Below, piece after piece: positions 8,856 through 18,778 of a DNA stretch of 64,000 nucleotides. The notes under the pieces were generated by a model that worked only from the letters and a program-made list of their open reading frames with translations, was not told the origin of the DNA and made no database searches. Each line of letters begins with the position of its first letter. The first letter of the stretch is position 1. The stretch comes from SG8-30 sp963710135 (GTDB taxonomy: Bacteria > Pseudomonadota > Gammaproteobacteria > Steroidobacterales > Steroidobacteraceae), in assembly GCA_963710135.1 (NCBI GenBank), contig CAVPYY010000006.1:372001-436000 (forward strand), given 5' to 3'. Both the position numbers and the translations under genes were made by a program.

Positions 8856-11800
8856 TCCACACCAACTTCGCGCTGCGTCGCCCGGTCACGACCCTGATGG
8901 TGTTCGTGGCACTGTCGCTGGTCGGGATCATCTCCGCCTGGCTGCTGCCGCTGGAAATGTTCCCCGACATCCGCTTCCCCGGCCTGCAGGTCAGGATCCC
9001 GTACGCCGGCTCGACCCCCGAAGAGGTGGAACAGCTCATCACCCGCCCGGCGGAAGAAGCGCTGGCGACGCTGTCCGGCGTCAAGGAGCTGCGCTCGACC
9101 TCGACCGAGACCGGCAGCGAACTGATCGTGCTGTTCGACTGGGACCGCGACCCGGCCGCCATCGGTTTCGAGGTTCGCACCAAGCTCGAGTCCATCCGCC
9201 ACCAGTTCCCGCCGGCCGCAGACCGCATCCAGACCAATCTGTTCGCGGCGGGCGACGACCGCGTGGTGGCAATCCGCATTTCCAGCGCGGGCGATCTATC
9301 GCGCCAGTACGATCTGCTGGACCGCTGCTCAAACGGCCTCTGGAGCGGCTGGACGGCGTGGCCCGGGTATCGCTGGAGGGCGTCGAGCCGCTGGAGCTGC
9401 GGGTCCTGGTCGATCCGGTGCGCATCGCCGCCCACGGCGTCGACGTCGGCCAGCTGCGCAATTCGCTGGAACGCGCCAACTTCTCGGTCAGCGCCGGCGA
9501 CATCACCGAGGCCGGGCAGCGACTGGCGGTGCGTCCCATCGGGACTTTCACGTCCGTCGACGATGTCCGCGACTTCATCGTCAGCGGCAACGTCCGGCTG
9601 CGCGACATCGCCGACGTCCGCCTGGTGTCGCCGGTACTCGCCGTCGGCCGCCACCTGAATGGCCGCCCGGGCGTCGGGCTCGACGTCTTCAAGGCCAGCG
9701 GCTACAACATCGTCGACGTGTCCGATCGCGTGATGGCGGCGCTCGAGGCCGCCCAGCAGGACCCGCAGCTGCAGGGACTCGACCTGATCATCCTGCTGAA
9801 TCAGGCCGAGGGAATCCGCTCGTCACTCACCGATCTGCGCGACGCCGGCTTGATCGGTGCGGTGCTCGCGCTGGTGGTGCTTTTCGCCTTCCTGCGCGAC
9901 TGGCCGACGACGCTGATCGTCAGCCTGGCGGTGCCGTTCTCCCTGGTCATCACGCTGGCGGCGATGTACTTCCTGGGCTTCACGCTCAACATCCTGAGCA
10001 TGATGGGCATGATGCTCGCGGTCGGACTGCTGGTCGACAACGCGGTCGTCACGACCGAGAGCATCTTCCGCCACCGCCAGATGACCCCGGCGGATCCGCT
10101 CGGCTCGACCCGCACCGGCGTCAGTGAAGTCGGCATGGCGGTGCTGGCCGGCACGCTCTCCACGATCATCGTTTTCCTGCCGATCGTCTTCGGCAAGAAG
10201 AACGAGATGTCGCTGTTCATGGTGCACGTGGCGGTGCCCATCGTCGTCGCCATGATCGCGTCGCTGCTGGTGGCGCAGACCATCATTCCCACGCTCACCG
10301 CACGCTTCGCCGCGCCGCCGCCGATCAAGGCCGGCTCGGTGTTCGGCAAGCTGCAGGATCGTTACGCCCGCACGCTGGAGTGGATCCTCCGGCATCGCCG
10401 CAAGACCGCAGCACTGATCGTGGTGACCCTGCTGTCGCCGATCCCGTTGTTCGCGACTGAACTGCTGAAGGTCGACATGTTCCCGCAGGACGCGTCCGAC
10501 CGGCTGAACCTGCCCTACCACATCGAGGGCAACTACCCGCTCTCACGGGTGGAGGAAGCGGTCAACCGGGTCGAAGCCTACCTGGCCGAGAACAAGGATC
10601 GCTTCGGCATCGATATTGTCTATTCCTACTACACCCCGGATGACGCCGTGTCCTCGATCCGCCTGAAGCCGCGCGACGACCTGCCGATGGAACCGCGCGA
10701 GTTAATGGTGGAGATAGAGAAGGGTCTGCCGGAAATCATCATCGGCAAGCCCAGCTTCCGGTTCGAGGAAAACCAGGGCGGCAGCGGCGGATTCAGCGTG
10801 CGGCTGTCGGGCGAATCCACCTTGCGCCTGATCGACCTGTCGCGCGACGTGGTCGCCAGGCTGTCGCAGCTGGAGGGCTTCGATTCCGTGCGCTCGACGG
10901 CACGCGCCGGCGAGCAGGAACTGCAGGTGATCGTCGATCGCAATCGGGCGGCACAGGTCGGGCTGCCGACCCAGCTCATCGCCCAGACCATCGCCGTCGC
11001 CATGCGTGGCGACCGGCTCAAGGAATTTCGCACCACCGACCGGGAAATCGACATGCGGCTGGCCTTCCGTGCGGATGCGCGCCAGACCATCGAAGACCTC
11101 GCCGCGACGCCCCTGTTCCTGCCGGATGGCGGGCGTATCACGCTGGGGTCGGTCGCCTCATTCCGCATTCGCACCGCGGAGCGTGCGATCGAGCGTGTTG
11201 ACCGCCTGACGTCCGTCAGCATAGAGGGCATCATCTCCAGGGACTCCACCATGCAGCAGATGCGTGGCCGGGTCGAGCAGGCGATGAACGATTTCCCCCT
11301 GCCGCCAGGCTACTCCTGGCAGTTCGGCCGTGGCGTTGAGGACAGCGACGAGACCATGCGCGACATGATGATCAACATCGTGCTCGCCATCGTCCTCATC
11401 TTCCTGGTCATGGCGTCGTTGTTCGAATCGACCCTGTATCCGCTGTCGATCATCACCTCGATCCTGTTCGCGGTCGTCGGTGTCTTCTGGGGCCTGACCA
11501 TCTCCGGCACGCCGCTGACGTTCATGGCGATGCTCGGCATCATGATCCTGATCGGCGTGGTGGTGAACATCGGCATCGTGCTGATTGCCCACATTCTCGA
11601 CTTGCGCAGCCGTGGCATGGACCGGCATGGCGCGATCCTGCAGGCCGGCCGTGACCGGCTGCGGCCGATTCTCATGACCACGCTGACCACCCTGCTCGCC
11701 CTGCTGCCGCTGGCGCTGGGTGACACCCAGCTCGGCGGCGAGGGACCGGCCTACTATCCGATGGCGCGCGCCCTGATGTCGGGGCTCGCTTTCGGCGCGG

Positions 11801-11910
11801 TCACTTCACTGCTGTTCGTGCCGATCATCTACGTGTGGCTGGACGACCTGAACCAGTGGCGCCGACGCCTGGTGCTCCCGGCCACGGCGGCGCCCGCGCA
11901 GCAGACCTGA
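8852..11910 (+). CDS. RND efflux permease, second of tandem pair, single frameshift near 9325
   Basis: It starts at ATG 8852 (MIHTNFALRR), overlapping the previous stop by 4 bp, and would encode about 1019 residues if one frameshift is corrected. The first reading frame is RND-like through RQYDLLDR; after about 9325 the homology continues in the -1 frame with LKRPLERLDG and runs intact to 11910. One missing base restores an uninterrupted RND porter domain. TM4 carries LLVDNAVVTTE. Tandem RND permeases sharing one adaptor recall MdtBC, which works as a mixed trimer. The frameshift could be a sequencing indel or a real lesion; no recognised slippery heptamer is present. Confidence 0.85.
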
Positions 11911-11912
11911 AC

Positions 11913-12929
11913 TCAGGACAGCAGCACGCGACTGAGGTCCCAGTAGTCGTCGATCAGGACGTTGCCACCGCCATTGAGCGGCGGCAGCGATGCCGGTACC
12001 GGCACGGCCTCCTCGGCGGTCCGCCAGGTCACCGCCGCGCGGAGCTTCTCGGTGCGGGAGCGGATCTCCGGCGCGAGGTTCTCGGGAGACTTCACGATCT
12101 GCAGCGCCTTGGCGATGTCGTCCAGGCGGGCCATGCACTCCTGCCGCGAACCATGGCGCGCGTCCTGGACGCGACGGCGTGCCGCGAGGCGCGCTTCCGC
12201 CGCGAGCCCGGACGGCGCAAGCCTCGCGCACAACAACTGTGCGTAGGCAATCGCGGCCAGGTTCACGGCGCGCCTGCCCTCGATGGAAAGCCCCTGGAAG
12301 TCCGGCAGCGGCTCCTTCTCCAGGGTTCGCTGCGCCTCGCGCATGTCCTCGGCCTGACGCGCAGCCTCGGCAACGCGAACGCGGGCGCTGTCCCGTTCGA
12401 CCTGGAGTTCGCGCCTGCGGAAGTAGTTCCAGAAACCGTTGAGCCGTGACAGCCGCGCCTCGACGTCCACCAGTTGCTGCCGCTCCGCGGCGTGCGCCGT
12501 CGTCGCCTCGGCGAGTCGGCCGGACGCGATCCTCAGGCGTTCGCCACGCTCATTCTGGATCTCGGCCAGCTGGCGCTTGCGCTCGTGATCCTTCCGCTGG
12601 CGCCGCAGGTCGCCGGAAAACTGCTCCAGCTGGCTGCGGCCCTCCCGCCACAATCCCTTCAGGCCGAAGTGCACCAGCGCCTCGGCGCCGCGCCCGGGCG
12701 TGCCCAGCAGCACTTCGAGCTGATCGAGCTGCTCCTCGAGACGGGCGTTCGCGCCCTCCTGCTGTTTCAGGCGGTCGCGCAGGTTGTGCAGCTGGTCGTC
12801 GAGTTCCTGGAGGCCCTTCTTGAGTTCGGCACGGTTCCAGAACAGCTTGAGCAGCCGCTCGTCCTCGGCAGGCTCGTCCTTGCCGAGCACGGGCAGCTTG
12901 AGTCCCGGCCACTTTTCGGTCTTGTTCAT
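11913..12929 (-). CDS. Coiled-coil protein of unknown function
   Basis: A 338-residue soluble protein with no signal peptide. Residues about 25-75 and 110-205 are rich in Leu, Glu, Arg and Gln in heptad-like spacing, giving two long predicted coiled coils separated by a Gly-containing turn around LLGTPGRG. The C-terminal third is helical with many Arg/Ala residues and ends DDYWDLSRVLLS. It starts MNKTEKWPGLKLPVLGK. I recognise no catalytic motif or family. It follows the DUF1249 gene by 21 bp on the same strand, so the two are probably co-transcribed. It ends 2 bp beyond the convergent RND permease stop. Confidence 0.75.
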   Translation of the reverse strand: MNKTEKWPGLKLPVLGKDEPAEDERLLKLFWNRAELKKGLQELDDQLHNLRDRLKQQEGANARLEEQLDQLEVLLGTPGRGAEALVHFGLKGLWREGRSQLEQFSGDLRRQRKDHERKRQLAEIQNERGERLRIASGRLAEATTAHAAERQQLVDVEARLSRLNGFWNYFRRRELQVERDSARVRVAEAARQAEDMREAQRTLEKEPLPDFQGLSIEGRRAVNLAAIAYAQLLCARLAPSGLAAEARLAARRRVQDARHGSRQECMARLDDIAKALQIVKSPENLAPEIRSRTEKLRAAVTWRTAEEAVPVPASLPPLNGGGNVLIDDYWDLSRVLLS

Positions 12930-12950
12930 GGCGGGCGCCGGGGGAAACGA

Positions 12951-13412
12951 TCAAGTGGCGCCGGTTGCGAAGCGGTGTCCGCGGCCGGCACAGTACTCGA
13001 GCCATTTGTTCAGCAGCATGTTCGCGGACCAGCGCGCGTCACCGGTCCGCGGCAGTGCCGCCGCCAGCCGGCGAAGCTCCGGATGGGCATCGGGACCACT
13101 GACGGCGGTCACCTCGGCCAGACGGGCGTCGTGATAGACGCGCAACTGCAGTCCGGGATCGCGCAGCGTGCCGTGCGCTTCTTCGAACAGGTAGGACAAT
13201 CCCAGAGTCGTCGTGTAACGCGCCCGTTCCATGATGGTGATTTCGAGCGCGCAGTCGTCGTCGACCGCCGACACCTCGCGGTGCGCGATCTGACGTACAT
13301 CCTGGACCAGCCAGCCCAACCGGATGTAGTTGCTTTCGTAGAGCGTCATCAGGCTCACGAAAGACCTCGGCCGGGCTCGCCAGGACATCGCACAGAGATG
13401 ATCCGAGAGCAT
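12951..13412 (-). CDS. DUF1249 (YqiB-like) protein
   Basis: Up to 153 residues from ATG 13412; ATG 13388 or ATG 13349 are also possible and none has a strong ribosome binding site. The block RPRSFVSLMTLYESNYIRL, then YTTTLGLSYLF, LQLRVYHDARLAEV and the C-terminal NKWLEYCAGRGH match the DUF1249/YqiB family of small cytosolic proteins. Keeping the RPRSFV segment argues for one of the two longer starts. The function of the family is not known; in E. coli yqiB sits near cpdA and nudF, which are not here. It is probably co-transcribed with the coiled-coil gene downstream. Confidence 0.8.
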   Translation of the reverse strand: MLSDHLCAMSWRARPRSFVSLMTLYESNYIRLGWLVQDVRQIAHREVSAVDDDCALEITIMERARYTTTLGLSYLFEEAHGTLRDPGLQLRVYHDARLAEVTAVSGPDAHPELRRLAAALPRTGDARWSANMLLNKWLEYCAGRGHRFATGAT

Positions 13413-13479
13413 GTTTTGACTATATCACAGGGACTTGGCGCTCCCGCCGACATCGAATGTGGCCAGGATCACGCTTTCG

Positions 13480-14307
13480 TCAAGCGCGGGTCCGGCGATC
13501 GATGCCCTTGCGCTCCAGCACCCTGCTCGCGATCTCCTCGATGGAACAGTCGGTCGTGTCCAGGAACGGGATGCCGAAGCGCTCGAACAGCTGTTCGGCG
13601 GCCCGCACCTCGAAGGTGCATTGCTGCATGGACGCGTAGCGGCTCTCGGGCCGCCGCTCGTGGCGTATCTGCTGCAGGCGGTCCGGATGGATGGTGAGCC
13701 CGAACAGCTTGCGGGAAAAGCCGGCAATGGAGCCGGGCAGCCTGCCGGACTCCAGGTCGTCCTCGGTCAGGGGATAGTTGGCCGCGTAGATGCCGTACTG
13801 CAGTGCCATGTAGACACAGGTGGGGGTCTTGCCGGAGCGGGACACTCCGACCAGGATCACGTCTGCCCGGTCGTATTCGCGCGTCTGCGTGCCGTCGTCG
13901 TTCGCCAGCGCAAAGTTCGTGGCATTGATGCGCGCCGTGTAGGCCGCGAGATCGGTCATGCCGTGGGCCCTGCCCTGCGCGTGCGATGAAACCTGGCCCA
14001 GTTCCTGCTCGAGCGGACCCAGGAAGGCATCGAAGAAATCCAGGTAGAGGCACTGGGCCTGCTTCACCACGTCACGGATTTCGTCCTTGACGAGTGTCGA
14101 AAAGACGATCGGGCGCGTTCCCTCCTCCTGCAGTGTCCGATCGATGCGCGAGACGACGTCCCGCGCCTTGTCAACCGTCGAGATGAATGGCAAAGTGACG
14201 ACCCTGAATTCCAGGCTGTCGAACTGCGTCAGCAGGCTGTGACCCATCGTTTCGGCAGTCACGCCGGTCTGGTCCGAAACGAAGAAGACAGTTCGCTTGT
14301 TACTCAC
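13480..14307 (-). CDS. ppsR: PEP synthase regulatory protein (bifunctional kinase/pyrophosphorylase, DUF299)
   Basis: A 275-residue protein that inactivates PEP synthase by ADP-dependent phosphorylation of a Thr next to the catalytic His, and reactivates it by Pi-dependent phosphorolysis. Diagnostic features are the N-terminal VFFVSDQTGVTAET and the nucleotide-binding loop GVSRSGKT (154-161). It is transcribed divergently from ppsA, its target, across a 95-bp gap, the usual arrangement in gammaproteobacteria. The start ATG at 14307 gives the expected length. Confidence 0.97.
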   Translation of the reverse strand: MSNKRTVFFVSDQTGVTAETMGHSLLTQFDSLEFRVVTLPFISTVDKARDVVSRIDRTLQEEGTRPIVFSTLVKDEIRDVVKQAQCLYLDFFDAFLGPLEQELGQVSSHAQGRAHGMTDLAAYTARINATNFALANDDGTQTREYDRADVILVGVSRSGKTPTCVYMALQYGIYAANYPLTEDDLESGRLPGSIAGFSRKLFGLTIHPDRLQQIRHERRPESRYASMQQCTFEVRAAEQLFERFGIPFLDTTDCSIEEIASRVLERKGIDRRTRA

Positions 14308-14402
14308 CTTTTCCTTCCTGCCTGGGCCGTCCGCGAAGACGCCAGCCCGCCGCGCCTGGCGCTCGGGATCCTAGCAGGTACGGCCGAAACCGGGGACCCA
14401 AC

Positions 14403-16766
14403 TTGAGCGCGTACATCATTCCATTCGAACGTCTCGGCATGGGCGACGTCGAGACCGTGGGCGGCAAGAACGCGTCGCTCGGCGAGATGATCTCCAACCT
14501 CGTGAGACTGGGCGTCAGCGTGCCGGGTGGCTTCGCCACCTCCTCCCAGGCCTATCGCGATTTCCTCGAGCAGGGCGGCCTCGCCGAGCGCATCCGTACC
14601 GAACTCGACGGCCTCGACGTGGATGACGTGGAGAAGCTCGCCGCGACCGGCGCGCGGATTCGTGGCTGGATGCTGGACACTCCGTTCCACGCCAGACTGC
14701 AGGAAGAAATCATCGCGGCGTGGGACGCGATGGCCGGCGGCCAGGACATTGCCGTCGCGGTGCGATCGTCGGCAACCGCCGAGGACCTGCCGGGCGCGTC
14801 TTTCGCCGGTCAGCAGGAGACGTTTCTCAATGTGCGTGGGCGCGAGCAGGTGCTGCGCTGCATGCACGAGGTGTACGCGAGCCTGTTCAACGACCGCGCC
14901 ATCGCCTACCGCGTGCACCAAGGCTTCGAGCACTCGCAGGTCGCCATATCGGTCGGCGTCCAGCACATGGTGCGCAGCGACCTCGGATCGAGCGGAGTAA
15001 TGTTCACCCTCGATACGGAGTCGGGCTTCCGCGGCGTGGTTTTCATCACCGCCTCGTACGGACTGGGCGAGATGGTGGTACAGGGCGCGGTGAATCCCGA
15101 CGAGTTCTACGTCTTCAAGCAGGCGCTGGACAAGGGGGACTACCCCATCATCCGCCGCAGCATCGGCTCGAAGGCGTCCAAGATGATCTACGCGACCGGC
15201 GCAGAGAGCGCGCGGCGGGTCGAGACCGTCAACGTGCCTGCGGCCGACCGCCAGCGCTTCTGCATCAGCGACGCGGACGTCATCGAGCTGGCCAAGCAGG
15301 CCCGCGTCATCGAATCGCACTACGGCTGCCCCATGGACATCGAGTGGGGCAAGGATGGCGCAACCGGCAAGCTGTACATCCTGCAGGCGCGACCAGAGAC
15401 GGTGCAGAGCCGGACCGGACGGACCATTCAGCGATTCAACCTCAAGTCCCGCTCACGGGTGCTGGCCAGCGGCCGCGCGATCGGGCAACGGATCGGCGCC
15501 GGTCCAGTGCGCGTGATTCGTGACGTCAAGCACATGTCGCGGGTCCAGCCTGGCGACGTGCTGGTGGCGGACATGACCGACCCCGATTGGGAACCGGTGA
15601 TGAAGCGCGCCTCGGCCGTGGTGACCAATCGCGGCGGGCGCACCTGCCACGCCGCCATCATCGCGCGCGAGCTCGGCATTCCCGCGGTGGTCGGCTGTGG
15701 CGATGCCACCGAGGCATTGCAGGAGGGACAGGCCGTCACCGTGTCCTGCGCCGAAGGCGACACCGGGCTCATCTACGAGGGCACGCTCGACTTCGAGCGC
15801 CAGCAGATCGAACTGGACGCACTGCCCACGCCGCCGGTGAAGATCATGATGAACGTCGGCAACCCCGACCGGGCGTTCGATTTCTGCGCGATACCGAACC
15901 ACGGCGTCGGGCTGGCGCGTCTCGAGTTCATCATCAACCGCACCATTGGAGTCCATCCCCGCGCCTTGCTCGAATTCGACAAGCTCGAGTCGGCACTGCA
16001 GGACCAGATCCGCCGGCAGATGTCGGGCTACTCGGACCCGGTCAGCTTCTATGTCGACAAGCTGGCCGAGGGTATCGCCAGCATCGCGGCGGCATTCTCG
16101 CCTGCGCCGGTGATCGTCAGGCTGTCGGATTTCAAGTCCAACGAATACGCGAACCTGATCGGCGGCAAGCTCTACGAGCCTCATGAAGAAAACCCGATGC
16201 TGGGCTTTCGCGGGGCTGCGAGGTACGTCGACAAGTCCTTCCGGCCCTGTTTCGAACTGGAGTGCCGGGCACTGCGCAAGGTTCGCGAGGAAATGGGCCT
16301 GACCAACGTGCAGGTAATGGTGCCATTCGTTCGCACCGTGAACGAGGGCCGTCGCGTGGTCGAATTGCTGGCGGAGAACGGTCTCAAGCGCGGCAGTCAC
16401 GGCCTGAAGGTGATCATGATGTGCGAGCTGCCGACCAACGCCCTGCTCGCCGACCGTTACCTCGAGCACTTCGACGGCATGTCGATAGGCTCCAACGACA
16501 TGACCCAGCTGACCCTGGGCCTCGATCGCGATTCCGGGATCGTGGCCGCGTCATTCGACGAACGCGACGAGGCGGTCAAGGCACTGCTGTCCATGGCGAT
16601 CCAGGCCTGCCGCAAGGCGGGGAAGTACGTCGGCATCTGCGGGCAGGGACCTTCCGACCATCCGGAGCTCGCACGCTGGCTGGTCGACCAGGGTATCGAC
16701 AGCATCTCGTTGAATCCGGATACCGTCGTCGAGACCTGGCTGTTCCTGACCGGCACTACTGCCTAA
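14403..16766 (+). CDS. ppsA: Phosphoenolpyruvate synthase
   Basis: A 787-residue enzyme making PEP, AMP and Pi from pyruvate and ATP for gluconeogenesis. An N-terminal ATP-grasp domain (GGKNASLGEM at about 20; VRSSATAEDLPGASFAG at about 120) is followed by the swivelling phosphohistidine domain with GGRTCHAAI (catalytic His416) and the C-terminal PEP/pyruvate TIM barrel. The Thr before that Cys-His is the predicted PpsR target. The start is a TTG at 14403, giving MSAYIIPFERLG; this N-terminus matches the family, and a GGGGAC stretch lies just upstream. The stop overlaps the convergent GFA gene by 4 bp. Confidence 0.97.
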   Translation: MSAYIIPFERLGMGDVETVGGKNASLGEMISNLVRLGVSVPGGFATSSQAYRDFLEQGGLAERIRTELDGLDVDDVEKLAATGARIRGWMLDTPFHARLQEEIIAAWDAMAGGQDIAVAVRSSATAEDLPGASFAGQQETFLNVRGREQVLRCMHEVYASLFNDRAIAYRVHQGFEHSQVAISVGVQHMVRSDLGSSGVMFTLDTESGFRGVVFITASYGLGEMVVQGAVNPDEFYVFKQALDKGDYPIIRRSIGSKASKMIYATGAESARRVETVNVPAADRQRFCISDADVIELAKQARVIESHYGCPMDIEWGKDGATGKLYILQARPETVQSRTGRTIQRFNLKSRSRVLASGRAIGQRIGAGPVRVIRDVKHMSRVQPGDVLVADMTDPDWEPVMKRASAVVTNRGGRTCHAAIIARELGIPAVVGCGDATEALQEGQAVTVSCAEGDTGLIYEGTLDFERQQIELDALPTPPVKIMMNVGNPDRAFDFCAIPNHGVGLARLEFIINRTIGVHPRALLEFDKLESALQDQIRRQMSGYSDPVSFYVDKLAEGIASIAAAFSPAPVIVRLSDFKSNEYANLIGGKLYEPHEENPMLGFRGAARYVDKSFRPCFELECRALRKVREEMGLTNVQVMVPFVRTVNEGRRVVELLAENGLKRGSHGLKVIMMCELPTNALLADRYLEHFDGMSIGSNDMTQLTLGLDRDSGIVAASFDERDEAVKALLSMAIQACRKAGKYVGICGQGPSDHPELARWLVDQGIDSISLNPDTVVETWLFLTGTTA

Positions 16767-17191
16767 CCGCCGCCTCCCCGCTCACGGCGCGCCAGCTCCT
16801 CGCGGGCGCGCTCCCAGTGAAGCCCGTCGTAGCGCGCAATCCGGAGGTCGAGGACTTCCGCCTCGTCGAGGCAGCGCACGTTGACGCTGTATCCGTCAGG
16901 ATGGGATCTCGGCACGTAGTAGGACTTGATTCCGCAAAGTCCGCAGAACAGGTGCCGCGCCGTGCCGGTCCCGAAGCGATATTCGACGAGATTGTCGGCG
17001 CCGCTCAGCAGCCGGAATGCTTGCCGCTCGACGATCAGGTGCAGGAAACCCGTGGCACGGCAGATGGAGCAGTTGCACTCCAGCACGTCGAGCCTGCGCG
17101 GGGCCTGCACGCTGAAGCGCACCGCCCGGCAGTGGCAGCCGCCGTGGTAGGTGCACAACTCGCGCGGCGTTCCCCCTTGACCGCCGCTCAT
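16763..17191 (-). CDS. GFA/CENP-V family zinc-binding protein
   Basis: A 142-residue Mss4-fold protein. Zinc-ligand cysteines occur in the family pattern: CHCRAVRF near residue 19, CNCSICRATGF near 39, and CGLCGIKSYY near 83. Founding members were described as glutathione-dependent formaldehyde-activating enzymes, but most relatives have no proven activity, so only the fold is called. It is convergent with ppsA (4-bp overlap) and lies just downstream of orn on the same strand. Confidence 0.88.
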   Translation of the reverse strand: MSGGQGGTPRELCTYHGGCHCRAVRFSVQAPRRLDVLECNCSICRATGFLHLIVERQAFRLLSGADNLVEYRFGTGTARHLFCGLCGIKSYYVPRSHPDGYSVNVRCLDEAEVLDLRIARYDGLHWERAREELARRERGGGG

Positions 17192-17201
17192 GCCCGCGCC
17201 G

Positions 17202-17765
17202 TCAGCCCGCGGCGCCGCGCCAGGCCGGCGCGATCAGATGCTCGCGGTAGTAGCGCAGTTCCGCGATGGAATCGCGTATGTCCTCGAGCGCGAGATGGGT
17301 GGATTTCTTGGTGAGGCCGGCGTGCACCTCCGGCGCCCAGCGGCGCGCGAGCTCTTTCAAGGTGCTGACGTCGAGGTTACGGTAGTGGAAGAACGCCTCC
17401 AGCTCCGGCATCCAGCGTGCCAGGAACCGCCGGTCCTGGCAGATGCTGTTGCCGCACATCGGCGATGCGCCGCGCCCGACGTACAAGGCCAGGAACTCCA
17501 GTGTCGCGGCCTCGGCGGCCGCTTCGTCGACCCGGCTCGCGATGACCCGCGCCAGCAGTCCGGAGCCGCCATGCGTGGACCGATTCCAGTCGTCCATGGC
17601 CTCCAGTGCGCTGGCCGGCTGGTGTATGGCGATCACGGGGCCCTCGGCGAGCACGTCGAGATCCCGGTTGGTGACGATCGTCGCGATCTCGATGATGCGG
17701 TCGTTCAGCGGATCGAGCCCCGTCATTTCGAGATCGATCCAGACCAGGTTGTCGCCGGTTTCCAT
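17202..17765 (-). CDS. orn: Oligoribonuclease
   Basis: A DEDDh 3'-5' exonuclease that destroys 2-5 nt RNA fragments and pGpG. The start chosen is ATG 17765 (METGDNLVWIDLEMTGL); an in-frame upstream extension would be atypical and would overlap rsgA. The acidic residues Asp/Glu of WIDLEMTG and a C-terminal STHLALEDIRDSIAEL block supply the expected active-site residues. The gene is divergent from rsgA, as in E. coli and many relatives, with only 44 bp between their starts. Confidence 0.96.
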   Translation of the reverse strand: METGDNLVWIDLEMTGLDPLNDRIIEIATIVTNRDLDVLAEGPVIAIHQPASALEAMDDWNRSTHGGSGLLARVIASRVDEAAAEAATLEFLALYVGRGASPMCGNSICQDRRFLARWMPELEAFFHYRNLDVSTLKELARRWAPEVHAGLTKKSTHLALEDIRDSIAELRYYREHLIAPAWRGAAG

Positions 17766-17809
17766 GTTGCCCGCGAGTTTAGCAAAGGCTAGAGTCCAGC
17801 CGCCCCCGT

Positions 17810-18778
17810 ATGGAAAACTCCGCAAAAATCGAACGCGCCGGGCGCGTCGTGGCCGCCCACGGCCGCCGGGTGGTCGTGGAAGACGATTCCGGCGGGCGCC
17901 GAAGTTGCAGGATGTATGGCCGCCGGCTCCGGGCGGTCTGCGGCGACAGGGTCCGCTGGGTGGCCGAAGATGCCGAAGGTGCCGAGGGACTGGTCACCGC
18001 CGTCGAGCCGCGCCGGTCGGAACTGGCCCGCATCAGCGCGAACGGCGACAGCGAGGTCATCGTCGCGAATCTCGATCAGCTGGTCGCGGTGCTGGCGCCG
18101 GTTCCGACGCCGGACTTCGACATGTGCGACCGCTACCTCGCGGCCGCCGAGTGGAGTGGGCTCGAAGCCGCCATCGTGCTCAACAAGTCCGATCTGCCCG
18201 CTGCGGAAGCTTCGGGCATCGCCGCCGAACTGGCCACCTACGGCAGCCTCGGCTACACGGTCGCCCGCACCAGCAAGCGTGTCGACGACGGCGCCCGACC
18301 ACTTGCCGCCATCCTGGCGGACCGGACCAGCGTGCTCGTCGGGCAATCGGGGGTCGGCAAGAGCTCTTTGCTCAACATGCTGATACCGGGCGTCGAAGCG
18401 ACCGTTCAGGAAATCTCGCGCGCCACGGAGGAAGGCCGGCACACCACGACGGCCTCGAGCCTGTACGCCCTGCCGGAAGGCGGCAGCCTGATCGATTCGC
18501 CCGGCGTACGTGATTTCGCGCCGCCGCTGCCGTCCCCGCGCGACGTGGCGACTGGATTTCGGGAGATAGTCGCCGAGTCAGCGGGCTGTCGTTTTCCGGA
18601 TTGCCGCCACACAGGCGAGCCGGGTTGCCAGGTCACGGTGGCTGCCAAGGCCGGCCGCATCTCCGCCCGCCGCCTGTCGAGCTACCGGCAGGTGCTCAAG
18701 CTTGCAGGGGTGATGGAGGACAAGCTGCGCAGCACCGGCAGGCTGCGCGGCGCGCGCACGCCGCCCGTCAGGAAATGA
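17810..18778 (+). CDS. rsgA: Small ribosomal subunit biogenesis GTPase RsgA
   Basis: A 322-residue circularly permuted GTPase that checks 30S maturation. It has an N-terminal OB fold (about 10-65), then G4 LNKSDLP, G1 GQSGVGKSSL, G2 RHTTTAS and G3 DSPGVRDF, in the permuted order typical of RsgA. A C-terminal zinc motif CRFPDCRHTGEPGC follows. The C-terminus overlaps the convergent recR stop by 11 bp. Confidence 0.97.
   Translation: MENSAKIERAGRVVAAHGRRVVVEDDSGGRRSCRMYGRRLRAVCGDRVRWVAEDAEGAEGLVTAVEPRRSELARISANGDSEVIVANLDQLVAVLAPVPTPDFDMCDRYLAAAEWSGLEAAIVLNKSDLPAAEASGIAAELATYGSLGYTVARTSKRVDDGARPLAAILADRTSVLVGQSGVGKSSLLNMLIPGVEATVQEISRATEEGRHTTTASSLYALPEGGSLIDSPGVRDFAPPLPSPRDVATGFREIVAESAGCRFPDCRHTGEPGCQVTVAAKAGRISARRLSSYRQVLKLAGVMEDKLRSTGRLRGARTPPVRK

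Noticed and set aside
9320..9334. Programmed -1 frameshift in the second RND permease
   Set aside because: The site is not an X XXY YYZ heptamer and no stimulatory structure is seen; four other genes have similar single indels.
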